Shown: positions 20,478 through 34,893, counted from the first letter of the stretch. The stretch: DNA of 64,000 nucleotides from Pardosa pseudoannulata (GCA_032207245.1 CM063502.1:142127771-142191770); one strand, 5' to 3'. The notes: generated by a model not told the origin, from the letters alone. Translations and numbers: made by a program.

Positions 20478-20961
20478 ATGTACAGAAAAAAAATTTATTG
20501 AACATATCAACAGCAGTATATGCCCGGGCATACTCCCTAACAGTACGTAAGGCAATTTCATTACATCGGCCGCACATCAGGTACATGTCGCAGTAGTCAT
20601 GAATGGAATACATGGCCACCATACGAAGACTACCGATAGCTGCAAGATACAGTCTCTTAAATAATAGTTCAACGGCAGCTTAACGTCATTCCATGTTGCA
20701 CGAACATGCATGACACGATATACGCGGCGAGCGTTTTAAATATTATCATCTGGAAAGATATGTAAATACTGTTGTTGATACTTCCAATAAAGTGTTTTTT
20801 CCTTGCATCGGAAGTGACGTAATACTTTTTTTTGCGTTTTTCTTATAAACTATGGATTGTACAGGAACGCTTCTTTGAGCAGTTTTTCTGTACTCCCAAC
20901 GAGGAATCTAGCTGTGGAGAGTTTATGCGGTCGGTTTGGGACAAGAATAACCTTAGATATA
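20476..20961 (-). mobile_element. Transposon fragment with DUF4817-like N-terminus, between (AT)n tracts
   Basis: From 20622 the minus strand reads MVAMYSIHDYCDMYLMCGRC and continues NEIALRTVREYARAY, which fits the DUF4817 helix-turn-helix common in arthropod transposons. The open frame runs into the (AT)n tract, so the rest of the protein is lost. 20623-20961 would be the 5' leader on that strand. (AT)n lies on both sides. Confidence 0.55.
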
Positions 20962-21542
<581 letters not shown>

Positions 21543-21546
21543 ACTT

Positions 21547-21750
<204 letters not shown>

Positions 21751-22837
21751 ATATTTTTATATAATATATATGTGTGTGTGTGTTTGTGCATGTGTGTGCT
21801 TGTATGCATATTTGTATATTTGTGCTTTATTCAAATCTACACGGTTTCTCATAGTCATAAAATTTTAGACAGGTATTTTTTTATTCCGCCAAAATACCAC
21901 TGTCGATATTAAAACCTTTTTATACTCTATAAAACGTAAAATCCATTTATAACAAATTTTGATATTTACCCCAAAATTTTATCTACCTTTAAAACACTTA
22001 TGAACACCTGCAAATCAGTATATAGTTCAATATTTAAAATTTTTTTAATTTTTTAATTATATCGTCGTCAAACTAACACACTTTCTGCAAGCCCGATATT
22101 AAAAATACTCTGTGTATTTTTCTGATTAGCTCGTTAATATTCTAAAATTTTTATGCTCATTATCCTTTTGAGAGGGAAATAGTTCAACACAGGATTTAAA
22201 TTTTTTAAACAGTTCAAAAGTTATTAATTTTTTTAATTTTTACATATGAAGACTTAACTTATAGACAGAATCTACAGCTACTAAAGTTTTATAGATCTAT
22301 CTACTGCTCTTTTCTACAGTTATTCTAGTTGATTTATATACTTTGATTTCTCTACAATTAGTGTTAGCTTCAAATTTAACAATAAATCTTTATAAATTCC
22401 GAAAATTCAATGATTTCACTACGTAAAAATGTCTATTTTTTTCTTTAATGTCTAAAAATTTAATACTATCATTAAAATATTTAATTCTCTCTTAAATTTT
22501 CTTCATTTTTGTCTAATTGTGTTTTTAATAAGTGTTGCTCTGAATAAAGTTTTTAGTTTTTTAATACTTTTCCATTTTTGGAATTTTAAGTATATTATTT
22601 TAAATCGACATTATTTCATTTGATATATGTCCTTTTAATCTGTTGCAACATAAAAACACCTTAATTTCCTATTTTTATTTCACTATCCTCTGTACTTAAC
22701 TTCTATTTCTCTCGGGTCATTTCTGTTCAGTTTAAAAACCCCTTTAAAACAGTTCAATTTTTCTTTAATTATGATTTCATCTCAATGCTATTAAAATTCG
22801 TTTACGTTCTATGTTTGACTCTTCAAAAATTGTTGGG

Positions 22838-23012
22838 GGCCAAATGATGGCCGAATGGTTAGGGTGCTGGCCTTCGGAACCAGAGTTCGTGGGTTCGAAT
22901 CCCACTATGGCATGGACTTTCGTAGCCGTTCGGAATCGGCTTTAAGCAGTAGGTCCCGGTCTCATTAATCCTTGTGTTGCAAAAAGTAGACCGTAGCACT
23001 CCAAAACCAAAC
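22838..23012 (+). mobile_element. tRNA-derived SINE copy, full length
   Basis: The head reads GATGGCCGAATGGTTAGG (A box) and GGGTTCGAATCCCA (B box), with an anticodon-like arm CTGGCCTTCGGAACCAG whose loop would present TCG. The body CGTAGCCGTTCGGAATCGGC and tail CCAAAACCAAACCAAA are shared by all copies. Diverged flanking repeats CAAAAATTGTTGGG and CAAAAACGGCTGGG fit a target-site duplication. The acceptor stem is not tRNA-like, so this is not a functional tRNA. Confidence 0.85.
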
Positions 23013-23557
23013 CAAAAACGGCTGGGAGTATGGAACTGGAACAGGTAGATATACGTGTACTTGGAAAATTTTGAGAAACTCATTTTCTCAAGTTTCACTT
23101 TTGTAGGACCATAATTTATGGAGATAGTAATTATAAACTTCCAAAAATATTGGTTCTTTTCTTTAAATGCCCGGTTTTCTTCTCAAAAGATTATGAATGA
23201 AAAAAATCCATGGATTTTGTTGAGTTTTATTGCATTAGAGCTAAATTTCTTCAGAACAGCCAGCAAAGCTCTTTACCTGGTACTTTATCTGGTGGATTCT
23301 GTATACATTTGTATTAACACACAATTTAAAACTTCATTCATGCCCGCAAATCACCTTATATAAAATTAAACATTAGAAGTTTAATTTTTAGATGCTTGCC
23401 TTTTAATTTAATCATTCTAACTTTTAAAGTTTTATATTCAAGGTCATAGTTTAATATATTTACGAAAATATCTTTAACTTAAACACATTCCAGTATTTTA
23501 ATTTTAATATAATGTACTTATTTTCATGGTTCGGGGGGGGAACATTAACCTATATAT

Positions 23558-23561
<4 letters not shown>

Positions 23562-23620
<59 letters not shown>
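23562..23620. repeat. (AT)n microsatellite
   Basis: Perfect run of about 59 bp, just left of an old SINE. Confidence 0.97.
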
Positions 23621-23623
<3 letters not shown>

Positions 23624-23649
23624 CGTGACTTAGTTTTCTTTAGGGGAAT

Positions 23650-23812
23650 TCAGTCAACTTTTAGAAACTCGAAGGAAGAATTAGAACGGAACCTATTACT
23701 TTAAGTCAAATTTGAACTGCTACGAATACGCCTGATTCAGGTGGGATTCGAACCCAAAGATACATATACCTCAGAGTAACACCCTATCTTTCAGCTCATA
23801 TTACTGCTTGGA
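23650..23812 (-). mobile_element. tRNA-derived SINE copy, old, intact B box
   Basis: The reverse strand has GGGTTCGAATCCCACC and a body aligning with the family through GTAATAGGTTCCG. It looks tRNA-like locally, but the downstream body shows it is a SINE. Confidence 0.65.
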
Positions 23813-24970
23813 CGTGTCTATGAACTACAAATCCCTAAATTAGTCTTTCCTAAAATGCTTTTTTAACCTATAAAATATGAAAAACACTTTGTACATTTTT
23901 AAGATATAAGAGATTATTTTCATGAAAATTGTTTTCAGCATTTTAAAGCTATTGATTTACACTTTTAGGTCTTCATAAATATAAACCAGTTAATTTTAAA
24001 ATGTTTTTTGACAATATATGAAACAAGAAAGTGCGCTAAAAGTTTGTAGTATAATTTCCTAAAAACTTTGCACATATGCATTTAAATAACCAAATTTACC
24101 TTAGTAAATTTAATGTAATAATGATAAATAATAATAATAAACGATATTTTCAATTACCTACAATAAGCACAGTAATTTAAACACTTTTTTTATAAAGTAG
24201 TAAACGCAGTTTTATACATTTAAAAACCACAAAAAATGTAATAAGTCATGCAAGGTCAATGAGCAGATAACATCGTTTTTTAGAATAATTGTCTTTAAGA
24301 GTATCTTTGCGATCAAAATGACCACTCTTGTCAGTTTAGTGTTAAAGTACATTTTGAGGAATTGATTTTAAAATATCTCGAAGAAAGAAATAATTGGAAA
24401 ATTTCTTATTTGTGCATATGCATGATAGCCAAAATGCAAATTAGAGATGAGCATACTTGAATAGCATTAAAGTTATGGATAGCTAGAAACTTGAAATGTG
24501 TTTAATTTCTAAGAATCTTAGTGATTATTGGCTTACTATACTAACAGCTCCTAAACATTTTATCTTATGATACATAATCAATCCAAGGTAAATTTTCATA
24601 AAGCCTCAGAAAATAATTTTATATAAATCCATTTTATGAATGACATTTCGTACCTAAACACGAAACTAATTTCATGTGCTTAATACATTGTATGCGGGAC
24701 AGGTACTAGTACGATTTCTGACGATTGATACTTGAGCGCTGGTTACTTACTAGTACGGGTTAGTGTAACAACATGGTTTGTTTGTGGGTACAAAAATAAC
24801 GCTATATACAGGAAAATAAGGCCTAATGTTCTTGTCTACTACATAAATTCTGGAAAAATAAAAAATAGTTTTTACATCAGTCTATGCGGAACCACAGAAC
24901 GGGAAGATTGATTAAAAAAATCAATTTAGATTTAAAATTAACTTTTTGTTTATCCTTGCCAAAATGATAT

Positions 24971-24973
<3 letters not shown>

Positions 24974-25011
<38 letters not shown>
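24974..25011. repeat. (AT)n microsatellite
   Basis: Perfect short run. Confidence 0.97.
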
Positions 25012-25014
<3 letters not shown>

Positions 25015-25257
25015 ATTTTTGTCTATTTATGTTTGCTTATATATTTCAATATAAAATACGAAAAGTTGGTTATAAATTAAATGATTTTCAATCTATTGAG
25101 ATTTAACTGAATAACTAAATTTACGCTCAAAACGCACTCTTCCGGTACAATTCTGCTGTGAAATGTACCTGCACACAATGTGTAAATCATAGATAATACT
25201 TTATCTTAATTATAGAGGAGTTTGCGATAGCTCAGTTATACCTGATTCTACTTAAGG

Positions 25258-25430
25258 TGGTTTAGTTTGGTTTGGTTTACAGCTATAGCCGATGTTTTGA
25301 TACATGAGCGACCTACAGTTTAAAACCGATTCCAAACAACTACTAACATCAATGCCCCAGTGGGGTTTCAACATGTGAACACTGGTTCCGACAGGCTACG
25401 CCCTACTTATTTGGTCATTGTCAGGCGTTA
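25258..25430 (-). mobile_element. tRNA-derived SINE copy, old
   Basis: The reverse copy shows the repeated tail TTTAGTTTGGTTTGGTTTA, body GCGACCTACAGTTTAAAACC and an eroded B box. Confidence 0.7.
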
Positions 25431-27515
25431 AAGGTGTTCAGACAACAATATTCTAAAAAAGAAATTCATTTTTACTTTTTTTAGGTTCATTGATATTACA
25501 AAACTATTAAACAGCATGTTTTTACAATAAATACATACACCAAATATTCTTATGGTATATTTACTGTGCATATCATGAAGACTTATTGGAACAAATCACT
25601 TTCGACCTGAAAAGTATTCATTAAAAGAGCCTGTTTTAGATCTAATATAAAATAAATAATTCTATTACGTTTAAAATACCAAAAAATTACTATATAATGG
25701 TCAATCTCTATAAAAATTATTTAGTTTGATTACATAGAGCAATAGATTTTAAAAACAAATGATATAAAACGTGTACATAAAGTGAAAAAAAGATAGAAAT
25801 CTATTCATATAGAAATCTATTCATCGGATAATAACTTTGAAATTAAATGAAATTTTTTATATCAAATAGAAGATGATTATAATATTTGTTTTGTCAACCT
25901 CAGTTGCAATGATACGGCAAATATATTCTTGTTCTTTATCTTCTTTTTTTTCTAATTAAACCTTATATCCGTTTATCTGTTACGTAAACGTTGCCCTATA
26001 TCAGAACCAAAGAACATTTCCCCCAACATGACATTGTGGACAAGTATTTCATGATCAATTCTATAAATAGAACAAAGAGGTCGTAGTATCGCATAAATGT
26101 ATTCCAATTACTTGTTAAAACTTCACGATTTTAAAAATATAATAGATGGCCCTTTTTAATCACTTGCAACTTTAAGAAACAACATTAAAGATACGGTCTA
26201 CTGATTCTAAATCCGTTATTGAGTTTTTAGGAATGAATCAAACCTCTCATGGTTCAGTTCTTTGTCTAAGAAGCTTATATAAGTGTTGAAGAATATTCAA
26301 TAATACTAATTCTCATTCCAGTTGAATACATATTTGAGATAAGACGGGTGAGATTGCGATACGGATATCCGTGAGTAAATCTTATTTTAATAAATTTATG
26401 AGATAGATTTTCTGTTCTTTAGAACATTATTCATAGGATAAACATAAGCAGTGTTTTTTTCTTATTATTAGAAATTTTCACCAGGCAACCTTTATTTAAA
26501 ATATGTTGGTAATTTATGCTTTTAATTGTATTCTGTGAGACCATTAGGCTTAAAAGACCAACTGGTATCTGTAAGATTCAAGAGTTGGTGTTGGTTACCC
26601 AAGCATGAAAGGCAATTATAAATAAAATTAGTATTTTAAATGGCGGTATTTTTGAAAAAAAAAAAGTATTGTCTTGAAAATATTATTTTAACAATTATAA
26701 ACTGGAGAAGATGACTAATTCTTTATAGAGTGTTTTATAAAAGTTCATTGGTTTATGAATTTTAATTGACTACATAATCAGCTATATTCATCTGCAATCC
26801 ATTGCCATTTTACGTTGAACTTATACATTAAAATGTCGTTCAAAGGTTCTGCTTTGATATTTTACTGTTGTCCAAATTGTAAATTTCTAAATTCCAAATC
26901 CATTCACCATATGATTTACATCCAGTGATCTTTCTTTTTTAGAAACCCATTATCTAAAGTCAAAACGTGATTATCATCCGTAAATAATAAAAAACCTTTA
27001 GTTGTAGAATTCGTTTTCGTGGTAGCATTTTGTTGACATTTATGACTCTCTATAATCAGTGTATTATGCTTCTGCCTCTTATTACTATTAGTACTCTATT
27101 ATTAAGGGATTCATTCACTGATAACACAGAAAAATAGAGGATAATTCAAATTATACTTTTTTAAAATTCAAATTATATTTTATTTTGAATATTATTATAC
27201 TCTAGTGAATTCACACGGTAATGAAGAAGAATGGGTTATTCATATGCAAGATGAATTTCAGGTATAAACTTTAATCTTTCATGCATCATACCAGGCTCTG
27301 AACTATGTACCATGTGTGAAACGATTGAGCTAAAAACATATGCTCAATACCTTATAGTGTTTTCCTAGTGTCCTATGTTAAAACAGCAACACTTTAAAGT
27401 TGTCAGGAATCACATAAAACTTTTGTATTCAAAAGTTTTATTTGTTTATATAAGAAAAAAACGTTATTATTGTATTAAAGATTTTTTTATTTAAACACTT
27501 ATTACATTTAAAAGA

Positions 27516-27672
27516 GACCGGATGGTAGCCAAACAGGTAGAGCACAGTCTTTCATTGCGGAGTCTGTGGATTTAAACTCCGTTGGTAGCATGGAAGTTTG
27601 TAAACATTCGTAATAAGCTTTAAACACTATTTTTTCAGTCTAATTTGCTTTGGTGTTGCATAAAATTGAAAA
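27516..27672 (+). mobile_element. tRNA-derived SINE copy, old
   Basis: The head (CCGGATGGTAGCCAAACAGG) and body (ATGGAAGTTTGTAAACATTCG) match the family at low identity; the B box is TGGATTTAAACTCC. Confidence 0.6.
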
Positions 27673-28274
27673 AATACTCCAAATATTTCTGATAAAAATA
27701 TTATCATAAAATCCAAGCTAGCTATTTTTCCAGAATATCTATATCTTGGCTAAAACTGAACCATTATTTTTTTCTTGAAAATTATGCATTTTAAACAAAT
27801 TATAGATTGAGAAGTATGTGGCAGAGATTTTTTGAAATTTGCTGTCTGAGGAATATCTAATAATTAAAATCTGATTGCTAATGATATCATTTAAAATTTA
27901 TTTCACATTTTATCTCCAATTGTAGATATCTACATAAGATTAAACTTTACCGGTGTCTTGAATAAACTTTGAACACCTCATTTATCAATAACTGATATAA
28001 TTCTTTTTAAAAATTTATATTTATACTTCGGTAGCCGGTCAGATTAAAGTATAAATGAATAATTCCTGCTAATCTATAAAGAGTTTTAAAGAGTTGTAAT
28101 GACCATATAGAAGAATATTTTGAATATTTTATTAAGGCGGTTTTATTATACTTTAAATTTTTACACTTTTTGACAGTTTTAGTGTTCATTAAGTAACAAC
28201 CTTTCATAAAAGCCTGCAAATTAAATCTTATATCTTGTTTTTTTTTACGCAAAACAAACTCGTTCTTATAATTA

Positions 28275-28400
28275 AAAAACTGCTTAAAGGGACCTAGTAC
28301 CTTTCGAGACTTAAAATCTTCAATAAAACTGATTTATTTGATTCATTATAAAATAGAGTATTTTTCATTCTAAATAAATTTTATATGGTCTTTAATAACA
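28275..28400 (+). repeat. Unclassified dispersed repeat copy
   Basis: It contains AAAGGGACCTAGTACCTTTC, ACTTAAAATCTTCA and TGATTCATTATAAAATAGAG, aligned with the 8.4 and 5.05 kb copies. Confidence 0.6.
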
Positions 28401-28898
28401 CTGTAGGTTAAAATTATTTTTATTGTTTTGTTACTTTAAGTAGCATACTTGTTATATTATAAAAATACACATCAAATCTTTAAGAAAATTAAATTTATTA
28501 GCCGGCTAAAAAATTTTTGAAATGTTTGAACTGTTTGAAATTTTTAATAATTACAAATTAAATTATTATAGAAAAAATAGATGTAAAATATGAGTTTTAT
28601 TCTGTATATTAAGGCTTTAGATGCATCTGATATTACTAAAAACTGTTAAGAAAACTACTCTCAAATTTAAAAAACGTTAAGAAATTGAAAAAATTATAAT
28701 AAATTACTATTTTTCATGTTATAAAGTAGACTATTATACTCGTATTAATATAACTAAGGTTCACAGATCATAAATGATAATTATTTAATTTTATGCAATA
28801 AAAATGCATTTCTAATTTACGAATTTCAAAAACTATTTTCTGGGTTAATGGATTTTTCCCTAATGTATATATTTATGATTTTAAAAAAATGTATTGCT

Positions 28899-29087
28899 CC
28901 AAAGGATGGACGAAAGGTAGAGTTCTGCTCTTCAGTAACAGAGTTCGAGGGTTCGAATCCCGCTGCTATCATGGATGTTCGTAGCCATTCTGAATCAGCT
29001 TTATGCTGAAGGTTCCGGTCTCATTAGCTGTCGAGAGCAAAACAGTAGACCCTAGCGTTCTAAAACCAATTTAAACTAAACCAAACC
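28899..29087 (+). mobile_element. tRNA-derived SINE copy with 14-bp target-site duplication
   Basis: It has the B box GGTTCGAATCC, the SINE body and an AAACCAAACCAAA tail. The flanks AAAAATGTATTGCT at 28885-28898 and 29088-29101 are identical, marking retroposition by a LINE-type machinery. Confidence 0.88.
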
Positions 29088-29129
29088 AAAAATGTATTGC
29101 TTTATATAATAAAATAAAATAATTTTTAT

Positions 29130-29290
29130 AAAGTTTGATTCTTATTAATGATCTAGAAAAATGTTATTCTAAAAAGAGAAAAATATAATTTTATAATCAA
29201 TCAAAAATAGCCTGTTATAATGAGGATTTATCATCACGAACACTATTATGTCCCCTTAGTTGAAATATCAATCTAGGTATAATATTGTAA
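29130..29290 (-). repeat. Unclassified dispersed repeat copy, reverse
   Basis: The minus strand reads AAGGGGACATAATAG, then CCTCATTATAACAGGC and TTTTTGATTGATTATAAAA, as in the other copies. Confidence 0.6.
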
Positions 29291-30404
29291 ATCTTATTTT
29301 AGTCTAAAATTCTATAGACGCAATAAAGGACACTAATCAATTCATCTCATATTTAACAGATGAAATCATTAGCGTCTGCGTCTGAAATAATCGTCATTCA
29401 TCTAGAACGGCTAGACTTTAATAAGCTTGGATTATTCATCTAACTTGATATTTTCCACCGAAACCATATCACGTAACGCTGTGATACGTTTATTAATGTT
29501 CCTACTTATTCAAAATTTAAATCATCTATCACTTAATCATCTATGATTCCTAATTAGGTATTTTCTCTGAAATTCTCTGCCCGAGTAACATTATACGTTC
29601 AGAACTCCTTCTAACTCGAGTTGTTATCGAGTTCAATTTCTGTTTACGAAATATTATCGCTTTGATTCATCTATTTATTTTTGAGAGATATTTAACGTTT
29701 GTGATTTCCGCAATATGTTGAAGTCAAAGTTGGAATATATTAATGCATATAAGCAGTGTTAAGTTAAATTCAATTGAGTTGTTAATAAAATTTCTTAAAA
29801 TCTGTATGTCAAATTATTTTAAAAATTTAATTATATGGTGTCTGAGATTATCTAATGATTATTTCTATCTTTTCCTGTTAATAATAAAGAAGATCATAAT
29901 TTATTTATTTTTCTGTGCTTATACTAATACTTGAAATCTTTAATTTAAAAACTGTGATACTCATACAACGACTCATACAGCTGCATACAAGGTACTGTTA
30001 GTATACTGATGCTATATATATCAGGGGTAGCCATACGGTTGCTCTTTGGTAAAATATTAAGGACCACCGCAGAATTAACAAAATTTATAATTATTACAAA
30101 TACAGCAATTATTATATAAAATATAATATTCCTCAAATGATTTATTAATTATTAATATAAATAATTATACATATTTAGAAATATTTATCTATTTTATTGT
30201 TAATTTCACAATAATAATAATAACTAGAAATATAATGCATTATTTTCACTTTTCACGTCAATATATAATATGAGTGGGCCTTCCAGTATAAAAAGTGCAT
30301 GTTAATTGCGAACCTCCGAATATTTTGGGTGGACCAGGCTTGCTATATATAATTATTTCAACTGAGTTTCTGGTACACTTAGCTTGGACTTCAAATAAAG
30401 TTAG

Positions 30405-30566
30405 GCCGATGATAGTTGATTTTCGGATACGGAATTTGCAAATTCGAATCCAGCTGCTGGCATGGATGTTCCCAACCATCGGAATCAGCTTTAAACAGTA
30501 GGTCCCTGTATCATTACCCCTCATGAGAAAAACATTAGGCCGTAGTGCTCCAAACCAAATTAAATA
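30405..30566 (+). mobile_element. tRNA-derived SINE copy, diverged head
   Basis: The body (GGCATGGATGTTC, GGAATCAGCTTTAAACAGTA) and tail (GCTCCAAACCAAAT) match the family; the B box is degraded to AATTCGAATCC. Confidence 0.75.
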
Positions 30567-30939
30567 AAGTGAGTAAGTAAATACATATTCATAGATACTG
30601 TTTCTATAATCTATTCAAAAATTCTTTACGGAAATGTAGATAGTTAAATGTAGTAGTATATACTAACTCCTTTATAATTTTTGTAATAATTATGAAAAAA
30701 ATGAAATTGCTCAAAAATGCTTTTTGCTTTAAATCCGCAGCTAGATATTCCCTTATAAATGCACTTTAAACTATTCATTATTAACCAGTGAAGAATATTT
30801 AAATAAGGTACTGAACATCCATAAACGATATCATCTTTGAAACTTAACGCTAACTTTGTTAAGATATCTCATACTTTAGACTATTTCTAATACCAATTTT
30901 CCTATTCAGTAAAAAAATGCGGTTTTTTTTATATATTGG

Positions 30940-31108
30940 TTTGTTTAGTTTAGAGTGCTAGAGTCTACTTTTTTGCAACACGAGGGCTAATGACACCGGG
31001 ACCTACAGCTTAAACCAGATTCCGAACATTCATGCCACTGTGGGATTCGAACCCACGAATTCGGGTACCGAAGGCCAGTACCCTAACCAATTGGCCATCG
31101 TTCGGATT
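30940..31108 (-). mobile_element. tRNA-derived SINE copy, full length, reverse
   Basis: The reverse-strand B box GGGTTCGAATCCCA and A-box region (CCAATTGGTTAGGGTAC) are present. Near-identical flanks ending ATATATTGG at 30931-30939 and 31110-31120 look like a target-site duplication. Confidence 0.85.
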
Positions 31109-33760
31109 TTTAATATATTGGAGAAGATATTATAAATAAAATCTTTAACATGTAGAGATGTATTTAATAATAAATAACATAAAAGCAGCCATATCTTATT
31201 TAAAGTGTCCTAAATAACCTAAAGTGTCTTCTTTTTAGTAAGTGTTAGTACCGTATTTTAAGATATTAATAGTCATATTTCCTTTATTCGTTTTCTCATT
31301 AAAATAGAAAGTCCGGTTTTAAACGAAGTATAATAACAGTATGAAAATCATATCCGTTTGCTTATTATATAGATACATAAAAGATGCTAGTTAGCAAAAT
31401 AATGGTCAAAAAGCATATCCAAATGCATGTACAAATGATATTCGTAGAAAAAAACCTGGAAGAAAAAGTTAGCTTTTAAAAACGCCCTGAGTTGTGCAGT
31501 ATCATTGTCTGCATGTCCTGTGCCTCTTTACTTTTCTTCGAGATGTCAAGTTTCACAAATGGCCTCGGTGATGAGATACATAAAAAACTGTTTGCCCAAC
31601 GCCCATTTCAAGAGGCGGCTCTTTTAACATTACCAAATATATTGCCAACATAAAACACATTCACCCCATTTGAACTATTCGATCCGTGAAATTTTAACTT
31701 CAACCAACCAAAAGTTAACGCGCGAACAATTTATACGGACCGATGCTTAGATAGGGTATGATGACAAAAAAAGACTTTCCGCTAGAGATGTCAGCATCGA
31801 ACGGAAAAACATCGAGAAGAAGCTTAGGCTGTGACTGTAAACTTCGACAATCCCTGAGCCGAAGAAATCGCTATACGAACCTCATAATCTTAAATTGCCT
31901 CTGTTACTCAGGCAAAACATTTAAATAAACCACCGTTGAAAACCCCAAATTACCTTTTAGTTCTGGATGGCGCTCTCGACGATTTAGTCTTGGAAGGAAT
32001 CTTGAAGTAATGTGACTCTTTTTTTGTTTAGTCCTGCTAGATAGAGTATGGAATCTGGTTACTTCTAACTGTTTGTTTATAAATTGGAAATCGTTATATG
32101 TGGTTGTGTAATTCCTATTTGGATTTCAAATGAAGAGTCAACTTTTTTCGCCGTGGAGGATTCATCGACTTATAAAGACAGAGTATCATAAACATTAAAC
32201 GTACTATATTTCATCATTAAAGGTGAGAATTTATTTTCCATTTTCCTTAACTATTTCATTACGAGTAGTATTTATACTGTTAATTTATAATTATAATTCT
32301 TATATTTTAAAAATGGTTCGTCAATACGAAAAATATTGTTGGGTTTTGTTCTCAACTATTAATTTCTCTTCAGTTATGGAATGCAAAGGAATTTCAAAGG
32401 CTTAATTCCCAAAGAAGAATTAGACATTTATAAAACTTTGATTTCATTATAAAATTAGGAAAATAATCCAGTGTTATTCATTTTTATTTCTTTAAGCTTT
32501 TCTTTTAGAAAGAAGGTCATATTTATGCATAAATTAATATTTTTAAGCTCATTATTAAAGGTTAGAAAATGTAGATTGTAATCTAGTTCATAAATTTTGT
32601 ATGTTGATTTACATTCTGTACAGAAGTACAATTACTTATATATAAATATCACCATGGATAAAGAACAAATTTAAGCTCAAATGTCAAAATGACGGAATAT
32701 AAGTAGAATAATAATTTATTATTTAATTCTGACTAAAGTTTTTCATTTGCAATCCTTAATAACTTTTAATAAATATGCTTAATTTAATTTATTCTTGGGT
32801 ATTTTATAGCCACAAAAAGACGTTTAAATTTTTAAAAAAATTATCAGTTTGAAATCTTAAAATAATTTTTAGGGTCTTTTCATTTGAAATTACTAATAAC
32901 ATTTTATAATTAGCAGAAAATCACACGAAATACTTCTGTTTCAAATAAACATTAAAACAATTAATTTAAGTACTATCAAAATTTCTTTAGGGATATAATC
33001 ACTGGTCACAAAATTATTCTAAAATTCATAAACTATGCGATTCTTCATATCTCAAACTGCATTTTATTTTTATTCTGAATACTACTACATCCTTGCTTGT
33101 AACTAATGAAACTAAAAGCCCCTAATTACCTGCACTGCACGTTCGAAAATTAACTAGAATTGGCAGTGCTTTTCCAATAATCTCTGTCTGGTTATTTAGC
33201 TAATGTATAAATTTTTTTAGCTCCTAGACATAAAGAGGAACTAATTTTAGAAACTAAATTATTCATAGAGAAATAATTTACATCTAATATTTGCTTAATA
33301 TTAAATAAAATCTACCATATGACTATGTCAAAACATTTTGACTATTGTAATTTTATTCGATTTAATTCAATTTGTTATATTCAAATTATAGCTATAATCA
33401 AAATTTTTATTGATATCCACCTATTGAGTTGGCATCTATTCAATTTTTATAATAATAGCACTGACTTTCAAGATAGTCAATTTTCAGATCCAACCTTTTC
33501 AGTTATACATTCTTAATGACTCTGATAGACTGACGATTCCTATTATAAATGCGAAAACTTAAATAAAATATTTATTTGCCCTTCTGATTCATTTACTAGA
33601 AAAATAAATATTTTATTGATCCGCTCTTCATTTTTTAAAAATTATTGAAACTGAAATGCGTTTCCTTTTTTTTTTGAAATTTTAATCAGGCTTTCCCCGT
33701 TTTTCAAGTTTAATAAAAGTAATATGTACCATTTTCCTTTAAATATTAATAATTTTCTTC
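31109..33760. other. Gene-free DNA with a GC-richer island at 31.49-32.02 kb
   Basis: The island (for example CCAAAAGTTAACGCGCG and GATGGCGCTCTCGACG) has no long open frame and no terminal repeats that I could find; its origin is unknown. Confidence 0.4.
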
Positions 33761-33771
33761 TAGGTTGGAGA

Positions 33772-33974
33772 CGTTTCCAATAATACCGAAAGAACTCGAC
33801 CGTCTTAACATGCAAACTAAAAATTCCCTGAAGGAGAACGACGTCCATTTTAAAATCCATGTCAGAGAAAGTAATAGTGAGGGAGAAGAGTCGATATGCA
33901 TATTGATTCCCCCATGGCTCCGAAAGAAATATTCGATTCGTATATTTTTATATAAATTATTTATAATCTTGTGA
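33772..33974 (+). other. Unrecognised open frame after an acceptor-like site
   Basis: TTTTCTTCTAG at 33753-33763 resembles an acceptor and is followed by a higher-GC stretch. A 69-codon frame from ATG 33765 reads FPIIPKELDRLNM, KENDVHFKIHV and SEGEESICILIPPWLRKKY, with plausible protein composition, to a stop at 33974. Opposite-strand frames are also open. I recognise no family; it may be an exon of an unknown gene, a transcribed non-coding region or chance. Confidence 0.2.
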
Positions 33975-33989
33975 TACATTTCTTCTGAT

Positions 33990-34535
33990 CTGTATCGATA
34001 TTTTTTACAGCTTCAGTCCTAAATCCGATAAGTTGAGTCAAACCAATGTGAGTGACAGGTAGATTCTTTCGCACTAACTTTTCACTAGAGTAAAATATGT
34101 TTGAGCTGTTAGAATACTAGAAAATTATTTCCGTTTTACTTTAAGACAAATTCAGAGACGGATACATCGTAAAATTACTGTTCTGAGGATTTTTACAGCT
34201 TCAATTTGACAAGTTGGGTCACCCTACTAATGTGAGATTAGATTCTTTCGCACTAACTTTTCACAAGAGTAAAGAATGTTTGAGCTGTTAGAATACTAGA
34301 AAATTATTTCCGTTTTACTTTAAGACAAATTCAGAGACGGATACATCGTAAAATTACTGTTCTGAGGATTTTTACAGCTTCAATTTGACAAGTTGGGTCA
34401 CCCTACTAATGTGAGTGAAAGTTAGATTTTTTCCCACTAAATTAAAGTAGGTTTGAAAAATTATAAATATTTGAAAATTATTTTCCGTTATGTTTTAACT
34501 AAGACAAATTTAAAGACGAATGAATAGTAAAATTA
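33990..34535. repeat. Tandem array, about 179-188-bp unit, three copies
   Basis: TTTTACAGCTTCA recurs at about 34004, 34191 and 34370 (spacings 188 and 179). Units 1 and 2 share a long near-identical block around GAGCTGTTAGAATACTAG; the third unit is diverged and ends near 34535. Confidence 0.88.
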
Positions 34536-34893
34536 TATATTAACTCTTTGCAGTCCATCTTATTAACTCATAGAGGATACCAATAACTCCAGCACTATAT
34601 TAGTTTCAAGTATATACCTGTGATATAAAAGAAAAATGGAGTAGCATAAAATGGAGTACAGTGATCATTACTGAGTAGGCTCACCGTGTCGCCTTAGCCG
34701 AGACAGTGGATTTAATGTTAGCATTTTAATGTCACAAATACAGCGACGACTTAGTTCAAAGGGTTAAATATTATCTGAATAATGTTTGAACCTATTTTGC
34801 AAATTCAGTTCGTATTCCTTAATGCAAACGGAGTCTCTTTCTTAAAACTTAACTTTTTAATCAGGTGAAATCTTTGACTTGTATATTTTACAG

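Larger units (their letters stand above)
21760..30404. other. Gene-free DNA with scattered SINEs
   Basis: Outside the listed SINE, dispersed-repeat and (AT)n features, I see no coding or RNA signal in these 8.6 kb. Confidence 0.5.

Noticed and set aside
22845..22920. tRNA gene suggested by perfect B box GGTTCGAATCC
   Set aside because: There is no pairing acceptor stem, and the same head occurs in many copies with a constant non-tRNA body; it is a SINE head.
23720..23800. Independent reverse-strand tRNA
   Set aside because: Sequence beyond the B box aligns with the SINE body, so it is an old SINE.
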